From: Oscillospiraceae bacterium | GTDB taxonomy: Bacteria; Bacillota; Clostridia; Oscillospirales; CAG-272 | Reading direction: 5' to 3' | Length of the DNA: 33,923 bases | NCBI GenBank assembly: GCA_015063485.1 | Contig: SVUA01000017.1 | Location: 1 to 33,923 of the forward strand | In this document: in pieces, positions 8,385 to 16,290 of the stretch | Numbering within the stretch: the stretch's first letter is position 1 | How the letters are laid out: each line of letters opens with the position of its first letter | Notes under the pieces: model-generated | Seen by the model: only the letters and a program-made list of their open reading frames with translations | Database searches by the model: none | What the model was told of the DNA's origin: nothing | Translations under genes and position numbers: made by a program

Positions 8385-8507
8385 GAAAACCTCCAAATTT
8401 TAGTATAATTTTTTAAGAATTTGTGTCTTTTTTAGGGAATAATGACAATTATATCACAATCTTTTTTGCTTGTCAAGTATTTAACAAGTTTTTTGAAATT
8501 TTTTGTG

Positions 8508-8536
8508 TTGAAAAAATATAAAATTTATGCTATAAT
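8508..8536 (+). promoter_or_regulatory. Promoter of the AraC-family regulator gene
   Basis: TTGAAA (8508-8513), 17 bases, TATAAT (8531-8536), giving a short leader before ATG 8596. The rest of the 8385-8595 gap is AT-rich with no other clear element. Confidence 0.8.
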
Positions 8537-8595
8537 AACTTTAGAAAAGAAGATATTTTTTGTTTTGCGTATTATTTATATAACGAGGACTTGCG

Positions 8596-9429
8596 ATGGA
8601 GATCGTACAAGAGATAAGAAGAAATGAAATAATTTGTCATACGCGAAAATATAAAACAGCGCAAAGTAATTTTCATTGGCATGAGAACTACGAGATATGT
8701 CAGGTGTTGAACAAGCCCTGTAATTTTCGTGTTGACGGTCAGCTTATAGAAGCAAACGTTGGTGATATTATCGCGATAAACGAGCATACTATACATCAGT
8801 TTTTAGTTTTGAATGACGAAACGGATATCAGAATATTTCAATTTCCTTTGAAAATTTTAATGAATTTCAATTCGGTCATAGAGCCCCTAAAGGTACATAT
8901 AACACACGAGGAAATATTCGCTATACCCGAGCTTGAGGAAAAGCTCGATATACTGTTTGATATGATGGAGAAAGAGGGGAAAGCGATAAAGGCTTTTGAA
9001 AATCCCTTTTTGCAAAGCATTGCGGCATCGGTATATCTCCTTTTAGAACGTCATTTTTCGGTTTCGCAAAGTGTTTTTGCAAAGAATAAGGATAGGCAGA
9101 TGTTTTATAAGATAGTCGAATATATCAACGAGCATTTTAAAGAGGAGATATCCGTCAGTTCTATATCAAACGAGCTGTATCTGTCGCGCGGGCGGCTTGC
9201 CGATGTGTTTAAAAAATATTCGGGTGTTTCGATCACCGAGTATATAAACTCGCTTCGTATAAATAACGCAAATTATATGCTCATGCACGGTTCAACAGCT
9301 ACCGAAGCCGCGCTTGAAAGCGGATTTGCGAGTGTCAGGACATTTAATAACGTTTATAAAAGCGTTATGAATATGACTCCGTCGGAGTACGTAAAAAAAG
9401 AAAGAATCATAAAAAAGGAAAAAGTATAA
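8596..9429 (+). CDS. AraC-family transcriptional regulator with cupin sensor domain
   Basis: A 277-residue regulator; ATG 8596 lies 7 bases after GAGG (8585-8588). The N-terminal half is a cupin-like sensor: FHWHENYEICQVL (metal/ligand-type histidines), VDGQLIEANVGDIIAINEHT, then IHQF. A helical linker follows. Residues ~175-270 are the double helix-turn-helix AraC domain: ISVSSISNELYLSRGRLADV, then FKKYSGVSITEYI, and the second helix-turn-helix ATEAALESGFASVRTFNNVY ending in MTPSEYVKK. Such proteins usually sense a sugar and control nearby catabolic genes. The best candidates here are the convergent TIM-barrel and Gfo pair (9485-11318), by proximity only. Confidence 0.9.
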   Translation: MEIVQEIRRNEIICHTRKYKTAQSNFHWHENYEICQVLNKPCNFRVDGQLIEANVGDIIAINEHTIHQFLVLNDETDIRIFQFPLKILMNFNSVIEPLKVHITHEEIFAIPELEEKLDILFDMMEKEGKAIKAFENPFLQSIAASVYLLLERHFSVSQSVFAKNKDRQMFYKIVEYINEHFKEEISVSSISNELYLSRGRLADVFKKYSGVSITEYINSLRINNANYMLMHGSTATEAALESGFASVRTFNNVYKSVMNMTPSEYVKKERIIKKEKV

Positions 9430-9463
9430 AAGACCGAGAATTTTTTGAATTTTCGGTCTTTTT
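9428..9463. terminator. Terminator between the AraC gene and the Gfo gene
   Basis: A 10-bp stem, AAAAGACCGA (9428-9437) with TCGGTCTTTT (9453-9462), overlapping the AraC stop codon. Its A and T tracts serve both convergent genes. Confidence 0.8.
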
Positions 9464-9484
9464 ATCGCAAAGTATTTTACGTTT

Positions 9485-10453
9485 TTAAATAAACACTTCG
9501 CAAGCCTTTTTTAAGCTTTCATATTCGGCAGTGTTGACCTTCATAGTCTTTAAACTATCGTCGGGCATACAAAGCAAAGGCTTTTCTTCGTTCGCAAGAC
9601 AGTGGCAAAAGTAGCTTATTTCGTTCAAAACTCCGTTGTCACCGAAAAATTCAGAAAATTCTTCGTATTCAAGCGGTTCAAAGCTGTCGTTGTCAATGTA
9701 AACTGTAAGTTTGTTTCCGCGAACCTTTATCCAAGCCTTTTCAAAAATAACGTCCATTCCTCTGTTAGAGGGCACTTTTCCAATGGGTCTGAATGCCGCT
9801 CCCGCATATGCCACAGCATCATCGTACTTGTAAAGAGTGCGGCAGATGGTATCGTTTCCTGTCGTAAATACGCTCTTAGGCATACCAAGCAAACCGACTA
9901 TCATATCGGTATCATGGATATGAAGATCTCTGACTACTCCGCCCGAGAGAGCGGCGTTGTTAAGCCAGTTGCCGACGCTCCACGCGGGTGTACCGTCCTC
10001 GCGAGTAGCGTTAAAGGAAATAAGCTTTCCAAAGCGTTTGTCCTCTACGCATCTCTTGATATATTCGTATTTTTTGTTAAAGCGCGCAACGTGTCCTATC
10101 ATGAAAAGGAGATCCTTTTCTTTGGCAAGCTTGAGCATCTCTGCAGCTTCATCGGCGTTTGAGGCGAAAGGCTTTTCGCACAGAACGTTTACTCCGTGCT
10201 CAAGAGCGCAAAGAGTTGCCGTGCAATGCAAATGTGTGGGCAGACAGATAGATACGATATCTATTTTTTCGTTTTCAAACATCTCGCAATAGTCCGCGTA
10301 AAATTTGCAGCCGTATTGCTCGGCAAGAGCCTTGCCCGTTTCCTCGTCGTTACCGCATACGATAAGTTTATCAACGGTCTCGCTGAAAGCTGCAAGATGC
10401 TTTTTGCCCATGTAGCCTGTTCCTATAACTGCGGCGGTAAAATTATATTTCAC
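9485..10453 (-). CDS. Gfo/Idh/MocA family oxidoreductase (GTG start)
   Basis: A 322-residue NAD(P)-dependent oxidoreductase. The start is GTG (complement of 10451-10453), with GAGG 9 bases upstream inside the end of the preceding gene; only one base separates that gene's stop from this start, so the pair is coupled. The Rossmann motif VIGTGYMGKKH is at the N-terminus, followed by NVLCEKPFA (the classic EKP motif). The substrate domain has VVRDLHIHDTDMIVGLLG, with the catalytic-type His and Asp. At 322 residues it is at the short end of the family. The substrate is unknown; the partner TIM-barrel protein may handle the same compound. Confidence 0.9.
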   Translation of the reverse strand: MKYNFTAAVIGTGYMGKKHLAAFSETVDKLIVCGNDEETGKALAEQYGCKFYADYCEMFENEKIDIVSICLPTHLHCTATLCALEHGVNVLCEKPFASNADEAAEMLKLAKEKDLLFMIGHVARFNKKYEYIKRCVEDKRFGKLISFNATREDGTPAWSVGNWLNNAALSGGVVRDLHIHDTDMIVGLLGMPKSVFTTGNDTICRTLYKYDDAVAYAGAAFRPIGKVPSNRGMDVIFEKAWIKVRGNKLTVYIDNDSFEPLEYEEFSEFFGDNGVLNEISYFCHCLANEEKPLLCMPDDSLKTMKVNTAEYESLKKACEVFI

Positions 10454-10454
10454 T

Positions 10455-11318
10455 TTACTTTACCTCGGACTTGGCCATCTTTTCTGCGTACCATTCCTCA
10501 TAAAGCTCGAAGTCTTCCTTGACCTCGTCCATATCTCTCTGGAATACACCGATAGCCGCGATATCGTTTGGCTTGAGTACGCTGAATACCTCGTCGTAAA
10601 CGCCCTTGATTATCTCTCTTTTTTCTTCCTGTGTCTTTCCAAGGAAGATCTGTCCTCCCGCAAATAGCTTGTATGCGATGACGGGCTTTGTGAGTTGTCT
10701 TATGGTATCGAGCATGAGAGGACGGTCCTGAGGATAGAACTTAACGTGAGCCTTAGTCTTTCCGCTAAGGAATCCGCTGGGTTCTCCTCTTCTGCCGCGG
10801 CGCGAGTTATGAAGACTCGTCAGATAGAAGTCAACGCCCCAATCTTCTTCCTCGCATCTCTGAATGACCTCGGGAAGATGCGACGCGATGCCAACGGGAG
10901 TGCCAAGTTCCCTCCACATCTTGATGTTTTCCTTGATCTTTTCTATATTGCCGTTTTCATAGAGGTAGTCGGTCGTTGTACCTTGATGGTAGATTCCTAT
11001 GGTATTGACCTTTGCGATCTCACGCATACTTACTTTCTGGTTCATAGGCATATAGGGCTGCCAGATGTACTTGAGGTTTCCGCCCGCCGCCTGATATTCC
11101 TGAATAAGTCTTACCATGTAAGGATCTGCAAGGGGAAGCATAGCGTTAAATCCGATTTCCTCGATATGCTTGAAGGTAGCCTTGATGTTTTCCGCGGTAT
11201 AGAACCGCTTCATATCCTCACCCGTGGTCTTGTCCTCAATATACGAGTGACCTGTCATTGGGTTGTCACCGATTATAAGCTTCGTTACTTTATGACCGAA
11301 AAAATCTACGGTATTCAT
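10455..11318 (-). CDS. TIM-barrel-like conserved hypothetical protein (GDNPMTGHS type)
   Basis: A 287-residue protein with GGAG 7 bases before its ATG (complement of 11316-11318). The N-terminal motif KLIIGDNPMTGHSYI is followed by repeating beta-alpha pattern (IEEIGFNAMLPLADP, LKYIWQPYMPMN, IGIYHQGTTTDYLYE, GTPVGIASHLPEV, VIAYKLFAGGQIF, IAAIGVFQRDMDEV), which reads as an eight-stranded TIM barrel. It has no signal peptide. A repeated G-x-NP-x-x-G-H/F-S opening is familiar from uncharacterised proteins encoded beside Gfo oxidoreductases, as here. A sugar-isomerase or aldolase-like role is possible but not shown. It is the first gene of a two-gene operon. Confidence 0.65.
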   Translation of the reverse strand: MNTVDFFGHKVTKLIIGDNPMTGHSYIEDKTTGEDMKRFYTAENIKATFKHIEEIGFNAMLPLADPYMVRLIQEYQAAGGNLKYIWQPYMPMNQKVSMREIAKVNTIGIYHQGTTTDYLYENGNIEKIKENIKMWRELGTPVGIASHLPEVIQRCEEEDWGVDFYLTSLHNSRRGRRGEPSGFLSGKTKAHVKFYPQDRPLMLDTIRQLTKPVIAYKLFAGGQIFLGKTQEEKREIIKGVYDEVFSVLKPNDIAAIGVFQRDMDEVKEDFELYEEWYAEKMAKSEVK

Positions 11319-11352
11319 AAAAATTCTCCTTTTAGGCTTATTTTGTAGTTTA

Positions 11353-11381
11353 ATTATACACCGATCTTTTTATGAAAACAA
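11353..11381 (-). promoter_or_regulatory. Promoter of the TIM-barrel/Gfo operon
   Basis: On the minus strand: TTGTTT (11376-11381), 17 bases, TATAAT (11353-11358). The -35 is a partial match, as would suit an activator-dependent promoter. Confidence 0.6.
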
Positions 11382-11450
11382 GAAAATATGTTATCAATTA
11401 TAGAAAATTTGTCGCGCAAAAAAGAGAATCGTATTATTTTTTCAAAAAGA

Positions 11451-11479
11451 TTGAAATATGAAAAAAATTGTGGTATAAT
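11451..11479 (+). promoter_or_regulatory. Promoter of hpt
   Basis: TTGAAA (11451-11456), 17 bases, TATAAT (11474-11479). Because the start of transcription would fall near 11486, the in-frame ATG at 11468 upstream of it cannot be used, supporting ATG 11522. Confidence 0.8.
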
Positions 11480-11521
11480 GAAATATATTTACAATATCTA
11501 ATATACGGGGGACAGTATTAT

Positions 11522-12076
11522 ATGAAAGAAATAAATTCAACAGCCGAATTTAAAAGCAGAATAAAAAAGATACTTATCACAAAGGAAGAGATAGACGAAG
11601 CTATCAAAAAAGCGGGTAAGGAGATAGACAAGATCTACGACGGACGTCCGATATTGCTCGTAAGCATTCTAAAGGGAGCTTTTGTTTTCATGGCTGACCT
11701 TTGCCGTGCGGTAAGTGTGCCTTGTGAGATCGGATTTATGTGCGCGAAGAGCTATTACGAGGGTACTGTGTCTTCCGGCGTAGTTAATATAACGATGGAT
11801 CTTGACAGAGATATAAGCAACTATCATGTCGTTATAGTAGAGGATATTATCGATACGGGCAGAACGCTTAACGATATCGTAAAGCTTCTTAATTCAAGAG
11901 AACCTCTTTCTATGCACGTAGTAACGCTTTTGGACAAGCCGTCGAGAAGAATAGTCGATTTCAATGCGGACATTTCGTTATTTACTATTCCCGATCTTTT
12001 CGTTATCGGATACGGTCTTGACTGCGGAGAGCTGTTCAGAAATCTTCCTTACATAGCGGAGTATTCAGAGGATTGA
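11522..12076 (+). CDS. hpt: Hypoxanthine phosphoribosyltransferase
   Basis: A 184-residue purine-salvage enzyme that joins hypoxanthine or guanine to PRPP. ATG 11522 is chosen because GGGGGA (11507-11512) lies 9 bases upstream and the promoter is just before it. The type I phosphoribosyltransferase PRPP loop is VVIVEDIIDTGRTL; upstream are ILLVSILKGAFVFMADL and the SYYEGTVSSGVV flexible loop. The C-terminal FVIGYGLDCGELFRNLPYI matches the family's closing motif. Length is normal. It is a stand-alone gene with its own promoter and terminator. Confidence 0.95.
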   Translation: MKEINSTAEFKSRIKKILITKEEIDEAIKKAGKEIDKIYDGRPILLVSILKGAFVFMADLCRAVSVPCEIGFMCAKSYYEGTVSSGVVNITMDLDRDISNYHVVIVEDIIDTGRTLNDIVKLLNSREPLSMHVVTLLDKPSRRIVDFNADISLFTIPDLFVIGYGLDCGELFRNLPYIAEYSED

Positions 12077-12080
12077 ATAT

Positions 12081-12122
12081 AATAAACAAACGGGCGAAAT
12101 TCGATTCGCCCGTTTGTTTATT
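12081..12122. terminator. Bidirectional terminator after hpt
   Basis: A perfect 18-bp stem, AATAAACAAACGGGCGAA (12081-12098) with its complement (12105-12122), loop ATTCGA. The right arm overlaps the stop of the convergent small membrane protein. Confidence 0.9.
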
Positions 12123-12420
12123 CTTGCTTTTTCTTTTTTATCTTTGAGAATAATTTTTTTATTCCGAGTGTGATAGATACGCACAAAACGAAAAAAGGTG
12201 AGAATGGACCTACCCAAAAGGCAAGACCTGCGGTAGCAAATACGAGTGCCCATTTCCATTTGAATATAAAAAACAGAAGATATCCGACCCACACCGGAGA
12301 GTAAACGACGATAATGACAAACAGCAAAAGAACAAGGGTACGCCAGTCCTTACACTCCTGCCATATCCAACGAAGGAAATCGACTATTTTATTTTTGATC
12401 CAATTAAAAAATCTTTTCAT
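12118..12420 (-). CDS. Small membrane protein, function unknown
   Basis: A 100-residue protein with an amphipathic, aromatic-rich N-terminus (MKRFFNWIKNKIVDFLRWIW), then two hydrophobic spans (LVLLLFVIIVVYSPVWVGYL; ALVFATAGLAFWVG with FFVLCVSITLGI) and a strongly basic tail (KKLFSKIKKKKQE). The composition suggests two or three membrane passes with cytoplasmic charged ends. The ribosome binding site is weak (ACGGA just upstream). Nothing beyond a membrane location can be assigned. It is convergent with hpt and shares its terminator. Confidence 0.7.
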   Translation of the reverse strand: MKRFFNWIKNKIVDFLRWIWQECKDWRTLVLLLFVIIVVYSPVWVGYLLFFIFKWKWALVFATAGLAFWVGPFSPFFVLCVSITLGIKKLFSKIKKKKQE

Positions 12421-12490
12421 ATCCGTTCCCGTTCTAAAAAATATCGCGCATTATTATTTACGAATATCCTGTACGATTTTTTGGGGTATT

Positions 12491-12519
12491 ATGCTATTTA
12501 TTTCCTCAAATTAAAAATT
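12491..12519. repeat. 29-bp direct repeat, copy 1
   Basis: A 29-base sequence beginning ATGCTATTTATTTCC occurs exactly here and again at 13790-13818. Identity stops abruptly on both sides. The two copies flank a 1.27-kb segment holding only the lipoprotein gene and its signals. Confidence 0.9.
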
Positions 12520-12545
12520 GATCATTGTCCAAACTTAAAAGAATC

Positions 12546-12574
12546 TTGACAAACGAGGCAAAAAATGGTAAAAT
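12546..12574 (+). promoter_or_regulatory. Promoter of the lipoprotein gene
   Basis: TTGACA (12546-12551), 17 bases, TAAAAT (12569-12574), 26 bases after copy 1 of the 29-bp repeat. Confidence 0.8.
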
Positions 12575-12648
12575 ATAAATGACGGCAAGGACAGTCAGCT
12601 TCGGTATGCGTTTTTTCACCCACCCCATCGCTTCGAAAGGAGGCGCTT

Positions 12649-13668
12649 ATGAAAAAAATATTAATAGTATTATCATTGATTTTAGTTTTAACGTTGACAT
12701 CTTGCGGTAGTTTTAACAATCATACGCACCCAACAACATCTGAATATAACCCACCGTATACATGGACTCCCGAAGTTCCCGAAACACCTAAAGATACGCT
12801 TACAAAAGGGGTCGTATATTCCTGTGGAACTATTTATAACGATCACGATATCCAAAATATAATGACTGTTAATCAATCGGTTCAAACGTATACGCTTCCT
12901 GAACTTAAAAGCGAAACCAAACAAAATATGCCAAATAAAACATTGACCGTAAATAATATTCAGATAACGCTTTCTTATGATGAATCCTACAGACCACAAA
13001 ACGTATCTTATTGGATAGACGATTATAAAAATACCGAGTACGGTGTAAGTGTGGGATATCTTGAAAACACAGATACGATTTATACCTTTTATGCGGGAAG
13101 TTTAAATATATTTGCTAAAAACGAGCAACCGAATACAGAAAGCGATTATCTTGCAATATGCAATGAATTTATGAAGGATAAAGCCGATTTCAATGTTTAC
13201 ACGCCGTCGTGCAGAACGCGTAAGATAACCACCAATCAATATGGCGTTAACACGGAAAACTTTTATAGTTTCGTTTCTGTCGCTGACAGTGAAGGAGTGG
13301 AAGTGTTCTATGAATTTAAATTTCAGCGATATATAAACGGAATAGAAGCGGCGGATATTATAACGATAACCTTGAACAAGGACGGCTCGCTCGATAGCTT
13401 TATGATGGGAGCTGCAGGAGATTTCTCACCATATCAAGACATGGTAATTGATCTTACGGAAGTTTATTTTCAAGAAAAAGTTGCGGTAAACCGTATGTAT
13501 ACGGTTTCAAATGGGTATGTGCTTCAAAACGTAGAGTTTTATCATACGTTGACTATCGTTGAAAATAAGCTTTGTTTGCACTCTTTTGCCACTCCTTTCA
13601 TTATAGAGAGCAGTACCGAAAGAATGATAACTGCTCCACAGATAATGTTATTATTACCCTTGACGTAG
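12649..13668 (+). CDS. Lipoprotein, function unknown
   Basis: A 339-residue protein starting at ATG 12649 behind AAAGGAGG (12636-12643). The N-terminus is a lipoprotein signal: MKK, a hydrophobic stretch, then LTSC with Cys19 as the lipid anchor. A Pro/Thr-rich linker follows (~25-50, TWTPEVPETPKDT). The rest is beta-rich with no recognised domain (YWIDDYKNTEYGVSVGYLEN, FEYKFQRY-like repeats of exposed strands), suggesting a surface-exposed sensor or binding protein. Codon use is A/T-rich compared with flanking genes, and the gene lies between two exact 29-bp direct repeats, both consistent with acquisition. Confidence 0.75.
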   Translation: MKKILIVLSLILVLTLTSCGSFNNHTHPTTSEYNPPYTWTPEVPETPKDTLTKGVVYSCGTIYNDHDIQNIMTVNQSVQTYTLPELKSETKQNMPNKTLTVNNIQITLSYDESYRPQNVSYWIDDYKNTEYGVSVGYLENTDTIYTFYAGSLNIFAKNEQPNTESDYLAICNEFMKDKADFNVYTPSCRTRKITTNQYGVNTENFYSFVSVADSEGVEVFYEFKFQRYINGIEAADIITITLNKDGSLDSFMMGAAGDFSPYQDMVIDLTEVYFQEKVAVNRMYTVSNGYVLQNVEFYHTLTIVENKLCLHSFATPFIIESSTERMITAPQIMLLLPLT

Positions 13669-13696
13669 GACAAACAAGAAAAAACAGTAAAATTTT

Positions 13697-13728
13697 CCGT
13701 TGCGTCTTTTAGGCGCAACGGATTTTTT
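13697..13728 (+). terminator. Terminator after the lipoprotein gene
   Basis: CCGTTGCG (13697-13704) pairs with CGCAACGG (13714-13721) across a 9-base loop, followed by ATTTTTT. Confidence 0.85.
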
Positions 13729-13789
13729 GTTTAATATTGCATTAATTTTTTGGAAAAATAATGTAACCTTTGTTTTTGAAGTCTGCTAA

Positions 13790-13818
13790 ATGCTATTTAT
13801 TTCCTCAAATTAAAAATT
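13790..13818. repeat. 29-bp direct repeat, copy 2
   Basis: Exact second copy of the sequence at 12491-12519. It ends 3 bases before the -35 element of the symporter promoter, so it could be an upstream activating site as well as a duplication scar. Confidence 0.9.
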
Positions 13819-13821
13819 ATG

Positions 13822-13850
13822 TTGCAAAAAATGTCGGGGTATGATATAAT
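13822..13850 (+). promoter_or_regulatory. Promoter of the NSS symporter gene
   Basis: TTGCAA (13822-13827), 17 bases, TATAAT (13845-13850). Confidence 0.8.
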
Positions 13851-13885
13851 ACTAATGATAGTTTTAAAAGATCGGACGGAAAAAT

Positions 13886-15247
13886 ATGAGTTCAAACAGA
13901 AGTTCCTTTACAGGAAAGATAGGATTTGTACTTGCGGCGGCGGGTTCTGCCGTAGGACTAGGAAACATATGGCGTTTCCCATACCTCGCGGCAAAGTACG
14001 GCGGAGGTATATTTTTGCTCGTTTATATCGCGCTTTCTCTGACCTTTGGCTTTTCGCTTATGGTCGCGGAAATAGCCATCGGACGAAAAACGCAGCTCTC
14101 TCCTATGGGAGCGTTCCGCGCGCTTGACAAGAGATTCGCTTTTGTTGGCGTTCTCGGCGCGATAGTTCCATCTATAATCTTGCCGTACTATTCGGTCATA
14201 GGCGGCTGGGTGATGAAATATGCGTATGGTTTTATTACGGGCGACGCTTTCAATATGGCGCAGGATTCCTATTTTGGCGGATTTATAGGACAGACGTGGG
14301 AGCCTCTTGTTTGGTTTGCCTTGTTTATAGGTATAACCGCTATCATAGTTCTTTTCGGAGTTGAAAAGGGCATTGAGAAGGTAAGTAAGGTAATGATGCC
14401 TGTGCTCGTCGTTCTTATCTTATTTATAGCTATATTTACGCTTTGTACCGTTGATGGAGCGCTTGACGGTCTTATATACTATATCAAGCCCGATTTCTCA
14501 AAGTTTTCGATAATGACCGTTGTCGCGGCAATGGGACAGCTCTTTTATTCGATGTCTCTTGCTATGGGCATAATGATAACCTTCGGCTCGTATATGAAAA
14601 AGGATATCAGTATCGAAAAATCGACAAAGCAGATAGAGATATTCGACACGGGTATAGCTTTTCTTGCGGGTCTAATGATAATTCCCGCTGTCTACGCCTT
14701 TTCGGGCGGTGACCCCGAGGCTCTCGGGAAAGGACCGAGCCTTATGTTTGGCGCGCTTCCTAAGATATTTGCCAATATGCCCGCGGGTACTGTTATCGGC
14801 GTTGTATTCTTCGTAATGGTATTCTTGGCGGCACTGACGTCTTCGATATCTCTTATGGAAACCGTTGTATCGACCATTCAGGACAAATTCGGTATTGGAA
14901 GAAAAGCATCTTGCTTCATAGTCTTGGGAATATCGATCGCTTTCGGCGTTCCGTCCTCTCTCGGATATAGCGCGTGGGGAGGAGTAAAGATACTCGGACT
15001 TCAGATACTTGATTTCTTTGATTTCGCAAGTAACAATATACTCATGCCGATAGTTGCGTTTTTGACCTGTATCTTTGTCGGATATATCTTAAAGCCGAAG
15101 GCTATCACGGATGAGGTCGAGCTTGAGGGTAACCGCTTAAAGCATAAAAAGACATTTAATATAATGATAAAATACGTTGCTCCCTTATGTATATTGATAA
15201 TCCTTATATCCTCGGTGCTTGACGTTTTCGGAATAGTTAAGATCTAA
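13886..15247 (+). CDS. Sodium-dependent transporter, NSS/SNF family
   Basis: A 453-residue membrane protein of the LeuT-fold neurotransmitter:sodium symporter family, which in bacteria mostly imports amino acids with Na+. The first helix has the family hallmark SAVGLGNIWRFPYLAAKYGGG in part (Gly-Asn at the Na+ site, NIWRFPY). VAEIAIGRKT is the conserved end of helix 2, YYSVIGGWVMKY helix 3, and GQLFYSMSLAMGIMITFGSY is the unwound helix 6. About 11-12 membrane spans are visible. ATG 13886 has a modest GGACGGA ribosome site (13874-13880). Na+ coupling would match the Na+-type pyrophosphatase. The transported amino acid cannot be told. Confidence 0.9.
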   Translation: MSSNRSSFTGKIGFVLAAAGSAVGLGNIWRFPYLAAKYGGGIFLLVYIALSLTFGFSLMVAEIAIGRKTQLSPMGAFRALDKRFAFVGVLGAIVPSIILPYYSVIGGWVMKYAYGFITGDAFNMAQDSYFGGFIGQTWEPLVWFALFIGITAIIVLFGVEKGIEKVSKVMMPVLVVLILFIAIFTLCTVDGALDGLIYYIKPDFSKFSIMTVVAAMGQLFYSMSLAMGIMITFGSYMKKDISIEKSTKQIEIFDTGIAFLAGLMIIPAVYAFSGGDPEALGKGPSLMFGALPKIFANMPAGTVIGVVFFVMVFLAALTSSISLMETVVSTIQDKFGIGRKASCFIVLGISIAFGVPSSLGYSAWGGVKILGLQILDFFDFASNNILMPIVAFLTCIFVGYILKPKAITDEVELEGNRLKHKKTFNIMIKYVAPLCILIILISSVLDVFGIVKI

Positions 15248-15266
15248 TTGAAATATAATATAAATG

Positions 15267-15309
15267 AACGGACTAAACAAAAGCTTTTTGATTTGTTTGG
15301 TCCGTTTTT
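15267..15309 (+). terminator. Terminator after the symporter gene
   Basis: A 15-bp stem with one G-U pair, AACGGACTAAACAAA (15267-15281) with TTTGTTTGGTCCGTT (15292-15306), followed by T residues. Confidence 0.85.
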
Positions 15310-15332
15310 CTGCTTTTAAATGTTTGATATAA

Positions 15333-15488
15333 TTCAAATTTTGATTTATCGGTGAGATGGAGCAATGAATAGAAGATGCAACAAAGTGTGTTTTGCGTAG
15401 CAAATTCGCGGGACGCAACCGCGAATCACTTTGTTGACGGAGGTGGCGAGTTTTTAACTCGCCACCGACAAACCGCAATTTGTTTGAA
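15333..15488. mobile_element. Element A: small structured element sharing ends with element B
   Basis: A 156-base element. The left end (15333-15354, containing AAATTTTGATTTATCGGTG) and right end (15463-15488, containing AAACCGCAATTTGTTTGAA) recur almost unchanged at 29200-29221 and 29422-29446. The ends are imperfect inverted repeats of each other (TTTATCGGTG against CACCGACAAA). The interior folds: CAACAAAGTG (15379-15388) with CACTTTGTTG (15427-15436), enclosing TTTGC-GTA-GCAAA (15392-15404) or ATTCGCG/CGCGAAT (15404-15410, 15420-15426), then GGTGGCGAGTT-TTT-AACTCGCCACC (15442-15466). No ORF of its own, so at most a non-autonomous element. It occupies most of the 340-base gap before the hemolysin III gene. 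Confidence 0.65.
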
Positions 15489-15518
15489 TAAATATAATAA
15501 AAATTTTTGCATAAGCTA

Positions 15519-15547
15519 TTGCATTTTTTAAAATAATATGATATAAT
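15519..15547 (+). promoter_or_regulatory. Promoter of the hemolysin III gene
   Basis: TTGCAT (15519-15524), 17 bases, TATAAT (15542-15547). Confidence 0.8.
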
Positions 15548-15595
15548 TACAACATGATATAGTTTTTAATACCACATAACATAGGAGGAATGATG

Positions 15596-16285
15596 ATGAC
15601 ACGTGGAGAAGCAAGAAAAAGAATACCGTTAAAACAAAGACTTCTGCCTGATTATACCAGAGGCGAGGAGATATTCAACATGGTGTCGCATATAGTCGGC
15701 GGAGGCTTGGGAGTAGTAACGCTTGTGCTTTGTGTTATTATTGCGGCGCTAAAGGGAAGCGTTGTTGGGATAATATGCGGAGCGATATTCGGAGTATCAA
15801 TGACTCTTCTTTACACTATGTCGAGCGTTTATCACGGGCTCAGAACTCATATATCAAAGCTTGTTTTTCAGATAATAGACCATTGTACGATATATTTTCT
15901 TATAGCGGGAACGTATACTCCGTTTCTTCTTTGCGCGCTTGTAAAAAAATATCCGATCCAGGCGTGCCTGACATTTGCGGTCGTGTGGGGCACTGCAATA
16001 GTTGCTATCGTGCTTAACTCGATAGACTTGAAAAAATATAACGTATTCAGTATGATATCGTACGTTGTGGTAGGCTGGGCGATATTGCCGTCTGTAACAT
16101 TGATGTTTGATGTACTAGGTCCTTGCGGCTTTGGCTTATTGCTTGGCGGCGGAATACTTTATACTGTGGGAGTAATATTTTATTCTTGCGGAAAGAAGGT
16201 TCGCTATTTTCATTCCATATTCCACCTTTTCGTTTTGGCGGGAAGCATACTTCATTCGCTCAGTGTAATGTTTTACGTGATCTGA
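15596..16285 (+). CDS. Hemolysin III family membrane protein
   Basis: A 229-residue, seven-span membrane protein of the HlyIII/PAQR-like family, whose cellular role in bacteria is not settled (membrane homeostasis is suggested; the PAQR fold binds a metal). Three ATG codons lie in a row; the third (15596) is preferred because GGAGG (15584-15588) ends 7 bases before it. Hallmarks: EEIFNMVSHIVGGGLG in the first span, MSSVYHGLR, IIDHCTIYFLIAGTYTPF, and FHSIFHLFVLAGSILH near the end. The His of YHG, the Asp of IDHC and the two His of FHSIFH form the expected metal-binding set. Confidence 0.9.
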   Translation: MTRGEARKRIPLKQRLLPDYTRGEEIFNMVSHIVGGGLGVVTLVLCVIIAALKGSVVGIICGAIFGVSMTLLYTMSSVYHGLRTHISKLVFQIIDHCTIYFLIAGTYTPFLLCALVKKYPIQACLTFAVVWGTAIVAIVLNSIDLKKYNVFSMISYVVVGWAILPSVTLMFDVLGPCGFGLLLGGGILYTVGVIFYSCGKKVRYFHSIFHLFVLAGSILHSLSVMFYVI

Positions 16286-16290
16286 AGCTC

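Noticed and set aside
15185-15478. Minus-strand open frame through element A, and a similar one through element B (29160-29342) sharing PINQNLN
   Set aside because: The shared peptide merely reflects the shared DNA end; there is no ribosome site or promoter and the frames overlap a terminator and a gene end.
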